A DNA stretch of 64,000 nt from Ruminococcus champanellensis 18P13 = JCM 17042. Lineage in GTDB: Bacteria > Bacillota > Clostridia > Oscillospirales > Ruminococcaceae. Positions within the stretch are counted from its first letter, which is position 1, and every line of letters starts with the position of its first letter. The notes below the pieces were generated by a model, which was not told the DNA's origin, searched no databases, and was given only the letters and a program-made list of their open reading frames with translations. A program made the position numbers and the translations under genes. Where the stretch lies: assembly GCF_000210095.1 (NCBI RefSeq), contig NC_021039.1, positions 2,474,019-2,538,018 of the forward strand, given 5' to 3'. Below, piece after piece: positions 50,942 to 58,671 of the stretch.

Positions 50942-50973
50942 AAAAAAGCGGAACGCTTGCTGCATTCCGCTTT
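50942..50973 (-). terminator. Terminator after the DUF-type lipoprotein gene
   Basis: AAAGCGGAA (50945-50953) and TTCCGCTTT (50965-50973) on a long loop. Read on the minus strand it is followed by TTTTTT. Confidence 0.8.
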
Positions 50974-50985
50974 GTGTCCTGTGGA

Positions 50986-51624
50986 TCACCCGGCGATATG
51001 CTGAATATCCTCCGGCTTGATCTCGAAATCAATGGTATCATTGGAGTAGTACTTGTAGGGGGTGTAGATCAGCTTCAGACCCTTCCGCTCGGAGGGAACC
51101 TCCAGCGCTACCACGAAGGAGATCTTCTCCCCTGCTGCCACCTGCTGGTGAACCAGCTTTCTGCCGGTGTTTGCGTAATATTTGGTTGCCTGGGAGTTTG
51201 CCAGTGCGGAATGTCCCACATCGGTGACAGTACCGTCCACATCCGTGGAGAAATGGGTCAGATAACTGAGATCCAGCACCTTGCCGGAATTGTTGGTCAA
51301 ATTCATCTCCACAAACAGGATCTCCGTTTTGTTTTCGTTTTTGTTGGTGAACTTGTCCAGTGCCTTGACAGCCTCCACCTCTACCTGGAGCTTTTCCTGC
51401 TTCTCGGTGTTGTTGTATTCAGCCGGCTTGCCCACCTGTGCATCGACCACCGCACCCTTGACGGATTCGGAGATCCGATCCTCCGGCGCCGGAACAGGAA
51501 CCACATACTCGGTGCTCTCCGGCACGGTATTGCTGCTGCTGTCGTTGTTGCAGCCTGCTGCCAGGGGGGATAGCATACACAAAGCAGCCAGCGTGATGGC
51601 TGCACCTTTACGGAACTGGAACAT
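50986..51624 (-). CDS. Secreted lipoprotein with Ig-like (DUF4352/DUF5067-type) domain
   Basis: 212 residues. Signal peptide MFQFRKGAAITLAALCMLSP with lipobox LAAGC and Cys25. A Ser/Asn-rich stretch follows, then an all-beta domain (about 70-195) with the family pattern ILFVEMNLTNNSGKVLDLSY and KISFVVALEVPSERKGLKLIY. The family is an extracellular beta-sandwich, often of unknown role. GGAGG precedes the ATG. Single gene with a TTGCAA promoter and terminator. Confidence 0.8.
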   Translation of the reverse strand: MFQFRKGAAITLAALCMLSPLAAGCNNDSSSNTVPESTEYVVPVPAPEDRISESVKGAVVDAQVGKPAEYNNTEKQEKLQVEVEAVKALDKFTNKNENKTEILFVEMNLTNNSGKVLDLSYLTHFSTDVDGTVTDVGHSALANSQATKYYANTGRKLVHQQVAAGEKISFVVALEVPSERKGLKLIYTPYKYYSNDTIDFEIKPEDIQHIAG

Positions 51625-51712
51625 AAGAGTTTCCTCCTTATATGTTATACATCATATTTCAGAATATACGCACAAAGCCGTCAGACAGACCTTGTGCAAG
51701 ATTGCACAAATT

Positions 51713-51741
51713 ATTATATCACAAAAGCCGCCGCTTTGCAA
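51713..51741 (-). promoter_or_regulatory. Promoter of the DUF-type lipoprotein gene
   Basis: Minus strand: -35 TTGCAA (51736-51741), 17-bp spacer, -10 TATAAT (51713-51718). A small hairpin TGTGCAA/TTGCACA follows near the expected start. Confidence 0.8.
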
Positions 51742-51784
51742 GTCCTTTTTCGGAGATCCTGCATAAGGATGCCCAAAACGACAA

Positions 51785-51823
51785 ACAGCGTCTGCGGAAA
51801 GCATAGCCTCCTGCAAACGCTGT
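51785..51823 (-). terminator. Probable terminator after ferredoxin
   Basis: ACAGCGT (51785-51791) and ACGCTGT (51817-51823) arms with extra pairing inside, followed on the minus strand by TTGTCGTTTT. Confidence 0.6.
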
Positions 51824-51838
51824 CCTCCAAGGGGACGA

Positions 51839-52009
51839 TCAGCCTGCGCTCGGAGCGGATACCGGGCAGACACCGGCGCAAGCGCCGCACTCGATGCAGG
51901 TATCAGCGTCAATCACATACTTGCTGTCGCCAGCGGAAATTGCGCTTACGGGACATTCGCTCTCGCAAGCACCGCACATGATGCAATCATCAGAAATTAC
52001 GTATGCCAT
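51839..52009 (-). CDS. Clostridial-type 2[4Fe-4S] ferredoxin
   Basis: 56 residues. Two CxxCxxCxxxCP clusters: CIMCGACESECP at 9-20 and CIECGACAGVCP at 38-49. It starts MAYVISDDCIM with GGAGG before the ATG at 52009. Carries low-potential electrons, for example for hydrogenase or pyruvate:ferredoxin oxidoreductase, in anaerobes. Too short for a usual 60-residue cut-off but unmistakable. Its own promoter and terminator flank it. Confidence 0.97.
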   Translation of the reverse strand: MAYVISDDCIMCGACESECPVSAISAGDSKYVIDADTCIECGACAGVCPVSAPSAG

Positions 52010-52066
52010 TCTAAATACACCTCCATTACATATTCAGCGCCGGGATCCTCCGGCACCGCTACCTAT

Positions 52067-52094
52067 ATTGTAACACATTTTTCGCAAAAAGCAA
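52067..52094 (-). promoter_or_regulatory. Promoter of ferredoxin
   Basis: Minus strand: -35 TTGCTT (52089-52094), 16-bp spacer, -10 TACAAT (52067-52072). Confidence 0.6.
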
Positions 52095-52123
52095 GTGTTT
52101 TTTTCAGGCAGGCGGACATTGCC

Positions 52124-53626
52124 TCAATCCTCCTGGACGCCGCCGCAGCTAAGCCCCAGCAGCATCCAGAAAACCGGAGTCACCGGCAGGGCGGAAATGC
52201 CGCACACCGCCGTCAGCAGATAGCCCCCTGCCCCCAGCAGCACCGCCAGTCCCAGGGGTGCCTTCCCCTTCCGGTATGCCTTTGCACCCCGGAGCAAGGA
52301 CACTGCCGCCAGCGCCAGATACAACAGCAGTGCCGGGATCCCCCGGGTGGCTGCCTGGTACAGATAGTCGTTGTAGGGATCGTCCACAATGTTCAGATTC
52401 TGGATGATGGTATAGCTGGAGCGCAACTGGGCATAAATGTAATTATCCGCACCGGTACCCAGCAGGGGATACTTGGCAATGGTCTGGGCCGCCTGCTTCC
52501 ACATATAGGGATAGATGCTCAGAGGCTGCTCCAGGTCGAACTTCCCCTGGGCATCCTGCCGGGAGTACTGACCGCACACATCGTTCCGGTACGCCCCATC
52601 CAGGAACACAATGGAGCCGTCCTGCAAATGATAGCCGGCGGACAGGGGGGTATCCGCATCAGAGGACAGGAACTTGCTGCCGTTGAGCAAAGGCGCAGCA
52701 CAGGCTGTGCCGAAGCCGATGCCGGCGCACAGCACCATTGCCGCCAGGGGCTTGACCGGCTTGCATGCTCCCTTCCGCAGCCCCAGCACCAAGCCGGTCA
52801 CCAGCACTGCGCCCAGTCCCACCAGTCCTGCCAGGCATTGGGTTCGGGGCAGGAAGAACAGGAACACCGCCGCCGCAATGGTGTAATAGAGCCGGCGCTT
52901 CTTCTCCCGGCTGTACAGTGCCATGCACACCGCCAGCATCCCCAGCATGGTCAGCAGCATGGCGAACGCCGCCGGGTTGGAGGACAAGCCGCTGGGCAGG
53001 TACACATCCACCAGCAGCCGGGGGAACATATGGTCGTAGCTGGAGGGCAGCCGGATGGGCAGGATCTGGAACAGGGCAAACAGGCACTGTGCCAGTCCGT
53101 ATCCGGTGATCCAGAGCCCCAGCTTTTCCGCCTCTTTGCGGTGCAGCTGGGAGCAGATCACGAAGAATGCACCGTAGAACAGCAGTGCCAGCACGCCCCG
53201 TCCCCGCCCCTCCATGCCGATGAGGGCAACGGTGGTGTCGAAGGACAGCAGGGCGGAAATATACCCCAGGATCAGGATGCTGCACAGGAGTGCTGCCGGC
53301 AGTGCCGCCCGTTTCGGGTCAAACTGCTTCTTGATGAGGGCGATGAAAGCAAAGATCAGGGCAAGCACGCCTCCCACCGCAAACATGGAGGACACGCTCC
53401 GCAAAATCAGCACCAGATAGGCAAGCACGCCCCTGGTGCCCCCGTCGCTGATGGCTTCCGACAGGCTGCCGTATACGTCCTGGGTCAGCTCCGTCAGCAG
53501 CATACTGCCGGTCAGCAGGATCATTGCCAGCATGCACACCCGGCAGGACAGCTGCCGCAGCCGCTCCGGCTTCAGATTTACAATAAAGTTGGAACGCTCC
53601 GAACTGTGAAACAAGGTTTTCGCCAT
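52124..53626 (-). CDS. O-antigen ligase / polymerase-like membrane protein
   Basis: 500 residues with about 10-12 transmembrane helices. Family features: RGRGVLALLFYGAFF near 145, LSSNPAAFAMLLTMLG near 222, and the Wzy_C motif LLGTGADNYIY followed by DDPYNDYLYQAATRGIPALLLYL near 424. In Gram-positives such proteins polymerise or attach surface polysaccharide or teichoic-acid-like chains. No glycosyltransferase genes are adjacent, so the substrate is open. ATG 53626 has AAAGGAG at 7 bp; ATG 53632 is too close. Lies 56 bp after rny. Confidence 0.8.
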   Translation of the reverse strand: MAKTLFHSSERSNFIVNLKPERLRQLSCRVCMLAMILLTGSMLLTELTQDVYGSLSEAISDGGTRGVLAYLVLILRSVSSMFAVGGVLALIFAFIALIKKQFDPKRAALPAALLCSILILGYISALLSFDTTVALIGMEGRGRGVLALLFYGAFFVICSQLHRKEAEKLGLWITGYGLAQCLFALFQILPIRLPSSYDHMFPRLLVDVYLPSGLSSNPAAFAMLLTMLGMLAVCMALYSREKKRRLYYTIAAAVFLFFLPRTQCLAGLVGLGAVLVTGLVLGLRKGACKPVKPLAAMVLCAGIGFGTACAAPLLNGSKFLSSDADTPLSAGYHLQDGSIVFLDGAYRNDVCGQYSRQDAQGKFDLEQPLSIYPYMWKQAAQTIAKYPLLGTGADNYIYAQLRSSYTIIQNLNIVDDPYNDYLYQAATRGIPALLLYLALAAVSLLRGAKAYRKGKAPLGLAVLLGAGGYLLTAVCGISALPVTPVFWMLLGLSCGGVQED

Positions 53627-53682
53627 AAACATGCTCCTTTACAGAAAACCCCCACGCATTGCTGCGCAGGGGTTGGTATGCG

Positions 53683-55251
53683 TTATTTTGCGTATTCGAC
53701 TGCCCGGCTTTCCCGGATGATGTTGACCTTGATCTGACCCGGGTATTCCATTTCGTCCTCGATCTGCTTGGCGATCTGCCGTGCCACCAGAACCATCTTC
53801 TCGTCGTTGATGACCTCCGGCTGTACCATGATCCGGATCTCTCTGCCCGCCTGGACAGCGTAGCTTTTCTCCACGCCCTCGTAGCTCTGACAGATTTCCT
53901 CCAGCTTCTGGAGCCGCTTGATGTAGTTCTCGTAGTTTTCGCTTCTTGCCGCAGGCCGTGCCGCAGAAATGGCGTCCGCCGCCTGTACGATGCAGGCAAT
54001 GACGGTTCTGGGCTCTACGTCGTTGTGATGGGCCTCGATGGCGTGAATAACCTCCGGGCTTTCCTTATACCGGCGGCATACATCCACACCGATCTGCACA
54101 TGGGAGCCTTCGATCTCGGAGGTCAGCGCCTTGCCGATATCGTGGAGCAGTCCCGCACGCCGTGCCAGGGTAGCGTCCACACCCAGCTCGGAGGCAAGGA
54201 TGCCGGACAACTGCGCCACTTCGATGCTGTGGTTCAGCACATTCTGCCGGTAGCTGGTTCTGTACCGGAGTCTGCCGATGAGCTTTACCAGCTCGCTGTT
54301 CAGTCCGTGTACATTGGTTTCCAGGATGGCACGCTCGCCCTCCTGCTTGATCTTGTATTCCACCTCACGCCGTGCCTTATCCACCATTTCCTCGATGCGG
54401 GTGGGATGGATCCGGCCGTCGCTGATGAGCTTCTCCAGAGCGATCCGGGCAACCTCCCGGCGCACATGGTCAAAGCAGGACAGGGTGATAGCCTCCGGGG
54501 TATCGTCAATGATGAGATCTACTCCGGTGAGGGTTTCCAGCGTCCGGATGTTCCTGCCCTCCCGTCCGATGATGCGGCCCTTCATTTCGTCATTGGGCAG
54601 TGCCACCACGGAAACCGCCGCTTCGGACACCTGCTCCGCCGCACATTTTGCAATGGCAAGGGCAATGTAGTTCCGTGCCTTCTCGTCGCACTCGTCCTTG
54701 ATCTGCTGTTCGTAGCTGGTGACCTTCAGCGCCTTTTCGTGTACCAGGTCATCCTCCAGCATATTGAGCATGTATTCCTTTGCCTGTTCCCGGGTCAGCT
54801 CGGAAATGCGCTCCAGCATATCCATTTCACTTTTCTTGAGGGTCTCCGCCTCCTTGAGCCGATCCTCCGCCGCCCGGATCTTGTTCTGGAGCTGTTCTTC
54901 CTTCCGCTCCAGGTTGTCGTTCTTCCGGTCGAGATTTTCTTCCTTTTGCTGGATGCGACGCTCCTGCCGGGAGATCTCTCCCCGGCGATCCTTGATCTCC
55001 CGCTCCGCCTCCGAGCGCAGCTTGTAGATCTCGTCCTTCGCTTCCACCAACGCCGCCTTTTTCCGGCTGTCCGCATCCTTTCCTGCGTCCTCCAGAATGC
55101 GCTCCGCTTCCTTCTCCGCAGAGCCGATCACGCTTTCCGCCTCACGCCGGCGGTATGCGATGCCCTGCTTGAAGAAAATGAACCCGGAAATCGCTGCACC
55201 GACGATCAGCGCTGCCACGCCGGTCAGCACTGTGATCATGGTTTCATCCAC
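53683..55251 (-). CDS. rny: Ribonuclease Y
   Basis: Membrane-anchored endoribonuclease that starts mRNA decay in Firmicutes. About 522 residues: N-terminal transmembrane helix ([20 protein letters not shown]), a long coiled coil (about 40-195), a KH domain with [11 protein letters not shown] near 225 and an HD domain with [10 protein letters not shown] near 357. Start set at GTG 55251 because AGGAGG lies 10 nt upstream; ATG 55239 is an alternative. A TTGACA promoter 300 bp upstream gives a long leader. Length and domains are normal. Confidence 0.96.
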   Translation of the reverse strand: MDETMITVLTGVAALIVGAAISGFIFFKQGIAYRRREAESVIGSAEKEAERILEDAGKDADSRKKAALVEAKDEIYKLRSEAEREIKDRRGEISRQERRIQQKEENLDRKNDNLERKEEQLQNKIRAAEDRLKEAETLKKSEMDMLERISELTREQAKEYMLNMLEDDLVHEKALKVTSYEQQIKDECDEKARNYIALAIAKCAAEQVSEAAVSVVALPNDEMKGRIIGREGRNIRTLETLTGVDLIIDDTPEAITLSCFDHVRREVARIALEKLISDGRIHPTRIEEMVDKARREVEYKIKQEGERAILETNVHGLNSELVKLIGRLRYRTSYRQNVLNHSIEVAQLSGILASELGVDATLARRAGLLHDIGKALTSEIEGSHVQIGVDVCRRYKESPEVIHAIEAHHNDVEPRTVIACIVQAADAISAARPAARSENYENYIKRLQKLEEICQSYEGVEKSYAVQAGREIRIMVQPEVINDEKMVLVARQIAKQIEDEMEYPGQIKVNIIRESRAVEYAK

Positions 55252-55566
55252 GTTGTACCGTCCTCCTTCATTCAGTCTGATTCTGACTATCACTTCACTA
55301 AGGCGGACAATGTCACCGTATTTTTATTCATTTGTGTATACTGCGCCCGTGCGCACAAAGAGAACATCTGTTCTCTGATTCAGAATTGGGGGCTGATTCG
55401 CCGTTGATTCCATATTTATACTGACCGGCAGAGCCGGCACAAATAAAAGTACAGCCACATAGCCTGTGCCGTAGCTTACGGGATGGGGCGCATCCCGGAA
55501 AAGTCATTTGCAAATATATCCTATCAAACCGGTCTGGGATCATGCCGCCGGCTCATAGATTGCAAC
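55252..55566 (-). promoter_or_regulatory. Long structured 5' leader of rny
   Basis: From the predicted start near 55566 to the GTG at 55251, about 315 nt. Hairpins (minus strand): CGGGATG/CATCCCG at 55479-55497; GGCACA (plus 55465-55470) with TGTGCC (55436-55441); CCGGC-TCT-GCCGG at 55425-55437, which shares bases with the previous stem; and AGAGAAC-N4-GTTCTCT at 55359-55376. The overlap of two stems allows alternative folds. No known riboswitch was recognised. The rest of the gap to 55778 shows no gene. Confidence 0.5.
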
Positions 55567-55572
55567 ATTATT

Positions 55573-55601
55573 ATTTTATAACTTTTCAACCTGCTTGTCA
55601 A
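55573..55601 (-). promoter_or_regulatory. Promoter of rny
   Basis: Minus strand: -35 TTGACA (55596-55601), 17-bp spacer, -10 TAAAAT (55573-55578). Confidence 0.75.
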
Positions 55602-55778
55602 GGGCAATCCCCCACAAAGAGCCCTCCCGGCACAGGACTGAACGGATTTCAGCATTTTATACAATCCCCCTGCGCATTTTCAGAGGATTCCCCCTTGTTT
55701 TTGTGCAGTGTGCCAAAAAGCCCCTCTGCCGCCCCGGATGCTCCCAGCCGGAGGACAAAATTTTTTTCGCCCCGGCGA

Positions 55779-55810
55779 TTGACAAATCCGGCGGCTTGTG
55801 CTAGTATAAT
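55779..55810 (+). promoter_or_regulatory. Promoter of thrS
   Basis: -35 TTGACA (55779-55784), then TAGTAT (55802-55807) at 17 bp or TATAAT (55805-55810) at 20 bp. Leads into the T-box leader. Confidence 0.7.
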
Positions 55811-55814
55811 CTTG

Positions 55815-56058
55815 TATGAAACAATATCGTGGAAAACCATGACGGAGGATGGCAGATCCCACCGTGCGTCATACAGAGAGCACCGTCCCGGCTGCAAGCG
55901 GTGCTGGCGCAGAGATGCTGCATACCGCCTCTACCAGTGTGCCTAACCGGCAACGGGCGCTCCCGTTACAGAGCATCCAAAGGCAGTCTATGACTGTGAA
56001 CCAGGGTGGAACCGCGACTTGTCGCCCCTTATGCAACCGCATAGGGGGCGTTTTTGTT
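55815..56058 (+). promoter_or_regulatory. T-box riboswitch of thrS
   Basis: Leader of about 240 nt. The hallmark AGGGTGGAACCGCG is at 56003-56016. The terminator CGCCCCTTATGC (56023-56034) / GCATAGGGGGCG (56039-56050), loop AACC, ends in TTTTT. Upstream the stem I region contains AGAGAGCACCG and GGCTGCAAGCGGTGC motifs. Candidate Thr specifier ACC codons are at 55923-55925 and 55933-55935; which one is the specifier was not resolved. Senses uncharged tRNA-Thr by family knowledge. Confidence 0.93.
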
Positions 56059-56171
56059 TGAGAGGGGGTGATCCGCACGCTGTTCCGTGACAGAAGCCTG
56101 TCCCCGTGCGGTATGACCGCCCGGACAGACGCAATCCGATAACATCATCAACTGAAAGGAAGTATTTTGCT

Positions 56172-58112
56172 ATGATCGAACTGACACTGAAGGACGGCAG
56201 TATCCGTCAGGCTGAAGCTGGTCAATCCGCCGCCGAGGTCATCAAGGGCATCGGCATGGGGCTGTACAAGGCTGCATGCTGCGTCAAAATCAACGGGGAG
56301 GTCAAGGATCTGCGGACAGTGCTCACCGAGAACTGCTCCTTTGAGGTCATGACCTTTGACTCCATCGAGGGTAAGAAGGCATTCTGGCACACCGCCTCCC
56401 ACATTCTGGCGCAAGCCGTAAAGCGGCTGTACCCGGAAGCAAAGCTTGCCATCGGCCCCGCCATCGACAACGGATTCTACTACGACTTTGACGTGGAGAA
56501 GCCCTTTACCGCCGATGAACTGGTGAAGATCGAGGCGGAAATGAAGCAGATCGTCAAGGAGGGCATCCCCCTGGAGCAGTTTGAGCTGCCCCCGGCAGAG
56601 GCGCTCAAGAAGCTGGAAGAAATGGGTGAGCCTTACAAGGTAGAGCTGTGCAGCGAGCATGCAGGCAAGGGAGAGCCCATCTCCTTCTACAAGCAGGGGG
56701 ATTTCACCGACCTGTGCGCAGGGCCTCATCTGATGACCACCGCTCCGGTGAAGGCGTTCAAGCTGCTGTCCTGCACCGGCGCATACTGGAGAGGCTCCGA
56801 AAAGAACAAGATGCTGTCCCGGATCTACGGTACCGCATACCCCAAGGCTGCGGAACTGGAGGCATACCTCAAGCAACTGGAGGAAGCCAAGCTGCGGGAT
56901 CACAACAAGCTGGGCAGAGAGCTGGAGCTGTTCACCACCGTGGACTGCATCGGTCAGGGTCTGCCCATCATGTTGCCCAAGGGCGCAAGAGTCATCCAGC
57001 TACTGCAGCGCTTTGTGGAGGATGAGGAGCAGCGCCGGGGCTACCTGCTGACCAAGACCCCTCTGATGGCAAAGAGCGACCTGTACAAGATCTCCGGCCA
57101 CTGGGATCACTACAAGGAAGGCATGTTCGTACTGGGGGACGAGGAGAAGGACAAGGAGGTATTTGCCCTGCGTCCCATGACCTGTCCCTTCCAGTACCAG
57201 GTATTCCTGAACCGTCCCCGTTCCTACCGGGATCTGCCCATGCGGTTGGGCGAGACCTCTACCCTGTTCCGGAACGAGGACAGCGGCGAGATGCACGGTC
57301 TGATCCGGGTACGGCAGTTTACCATTTCCGAGGGACATCTGATCCTTCGTCCGGAGCAGTTGGAGGATGAGTTCCGGGGCTGTCTGGAGCTTGCCAACTA
57401 CATGCTCACCACCCTGGGTCTGGCGGATGATGTGACCTACCGGTTCTCCCAGTGGGATCCCAACAACACGGAAAAGTATATCGGCACCCCGGAGCAGTGG
57501 GACGAGGCACAGGGCGCTATGAAGAAGATCCTGGATCACCTGGGCATCCACTACACCATCGGCATTGACGAGGCTGCCTTCTACGGGCCCAAGCTGGATA
57601 TCCAGATCAAGAACGTACACGGCAAGGAGGACACCCTCATCACCATCCAGATCGACCAGATGCTGGCGCAGCTGTTCGGCATGGAATACACCGACGTGGA
57701 CGGCACCAAGCGCCGCCCCTACATCATTCACCGGACATCTCTGGGCTGCTATGAGCGTACCCTTGCCCTGCTGATCGAAAAGTACGCCGGTGCATTCCCC
57801 CTGTGGCTGGCACCGGAACAGGTCAAGCTGATCCCCATTGCAGACCGGCACATGGACTACACCCTGGAGCTCGCAAGAAAGCTGGAGGCTGCGGGCATGC
57901 GCATCACCGTGGACGACCGGGCAGAGAAGGTGGGCTACAAGATCCGGCAGGCAGTGCTGGAGAAGGTGCCCTACATGCTCACCATCGGAGACAACGAGGT
58001 GGAGAGCAAGACCGTATCCGTCCGCTCCCGCCGGGACGGGGATCTGGGCAGCATGACCCAGGACGCCCTGCTGGCAAAGCTGGTGGAAGAAGTTGCCACC
58101 AAGAAAATCTGA
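56172..58112 (+). CDS. thrS: Threonyl-tRNA synthetase
   Basis: Class II synthetase (EC 6.1.1.3). It has 646 residues from ATG 56172 (AAGGAAG 10 nt upstream). N-terminal TGS domain (MIELTLKDGSIRQAE...), editing domain near 70-225 with the HTASHILAQAVKRLYPEAK block, class II core with the zinc Cys in RPMTCPF near 337, RNEDSGEMHGLIRVRQFT near 375, HRTSLGCYERTLALLIE near 520 and a C-terminal anticodon-binding domain. Controlled by the T-box upstream. Monocistronic with its own terminator. Confidence 0.98.
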   Translation: MIELTLKDGSIRQAEAGQSAAEVIKGIGMGLYKAACCVKINGEVKDLRTVLTENCSFEVMTFDSIEGKKAFWHTASHILAQAVKRLYPEAKLAIGPAIDNGFYYDFDVEKPFTADELVKIEAEMKQIVKEGIPLEQFELPPAEALKKLEEMGEPYKVELCSEHAGKGEPISFYKQGDFTDLCAGPHLMTTAPVKAFKLLSCTGAYWRGSEKNKMLSRIYGTAYPKAAELEAYLKQLEEAKLRDHNKLGRELELFTTVDCIGQGLPIMLPKGARVIQLLQRFVEDEEQRRGYLLTKTPLMAKSDLYKISGHWDHYKEGMFVLGDEEKDKEVFALRPMTCPFQYQVFLNRPRSYRDLPMRLGETSTLFRNEDSGEMHGLIRVRQFTISEGHLILRPEQLEDEFRGCLELANYMLTTLGLADDVTYRFSQWDPNNTEKYIGTPEQWDEAQGAMKKILDHLGIHYTIGIDEAAFYGPKLDIQIKNVHGKEDTLITIQIDQMLAQLFGMEYTDVDGTKRRPYIIHRTSLGCYERTLALLIEKYAGAFPLWLAPEQVKLIPIADRHMDYTLELARKLEAAGMRITVDDRAEKVGYKIRQAVLEKVPYMLTIGDNEVESKTVSVRSRRDGDLGSMTQDALLAKLVEEVATKKI

Positions 58113-58128
58113 GGCGCTATCATAAAAC

Positions 58129-58159
58129 AAACCCGTCCGGGCATACCGGGCGGGTTTTT
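58129..58159 (+). terminator. Terminator after thrS
   Basis: AACCCGTCCGG (58130-58140), loop GCATA, CCGGGCGGGTT (58146-58156), then a T run. Confidence 0.9.
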
Positions 58160-58162
58160 GTG

Positions 58163-58624
58163 CTATGCGATGGAATCAATATACCGCACTGCTTCTATGT
58201 ACCGTTTGAGCTTCATAAACGCAGTGTTTTTTCTGTCCGCATCCCTTTTCACATACTGTTTAAAGACGTAGGTTTTTCCAGCTGTACGAATGCGCATCAC
58301 ATAGATATAATGATGCACAATCATGGGTATCCCCTCCTCATGGCTGTAAATCTTGATTTCCAGACCCATGATGGCATCGATGGGGATCCGCTTTGTACCG
58401 TGATACAGATCCTGTATCGCCACTGTTTCCTGGTTGCAATAGATCCTGCCGGGAAATCCGGACAGCACACAAGGCACAAGCAGCAGGAGCAGAGGATACC
58501 AGAACACGCACTGCAACCGGTATCCAAGCATAAAGAAGGACAGAACCCCCACAACAATACAGCCGTAATCGATCACCTTCGGCACCATGGGTCTATATCG
58601 ATCCTCGTAAATCTCCTGGTTCAT
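58163..58624 (-). CDS. Small membrane protein with PH-like domain
   Basis: 153 residues. Two adjacent hydrophobic segments (about 20-58: VIDYGCIVVGVLSFFMLGYR, then FWYPLLLLLVPCVL), followed by a beta-rich part (GRIYCNQETVAIQDLYHG, then KRIPIDAIMGLEIKIYS) and a basic helical end (DADRKNTAFMKLKRYIE), resembling bacterial PH-like membrane proteins. Function unknown. ATG 58624 with GGAGG 4-5 bp upstream; the earlier ATG overlaps that site. It may depend on read-through of the aspS terminator. Confidence 0.65.
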   Translation of the reverse strand: MNQEIYEDRYRPMVPKVIDYGCIVVGVLSFFMLGYRLQCVFWYPLLLLLVPCVLSGFPGRIYCNQETVAIQDLYHGTKRIPIDAIMGLEIKIYSHEEGIPMIVHHYIYVMRIRTAGKTYVFKQYVKRDADRKNTAFMKLKRYIEAVRYIDSIA

Positions 58625-58635
58625 GGTTCCTCCAT

Positions 58636-58665
58636 CCAAAACAGGGGCATCCTTCCGGATGCCCC
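58636..58665 (-). terminator. Terminator after aspS
   Basis: GGGGCATCC (58644-58652), loop, GGATGCCCC (58657-58665): a perfect 9-bp stem, with TGTTTT following on the minus strand. Confidence 0.8.
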
Positions 58666-58671
58666 GCTTGC

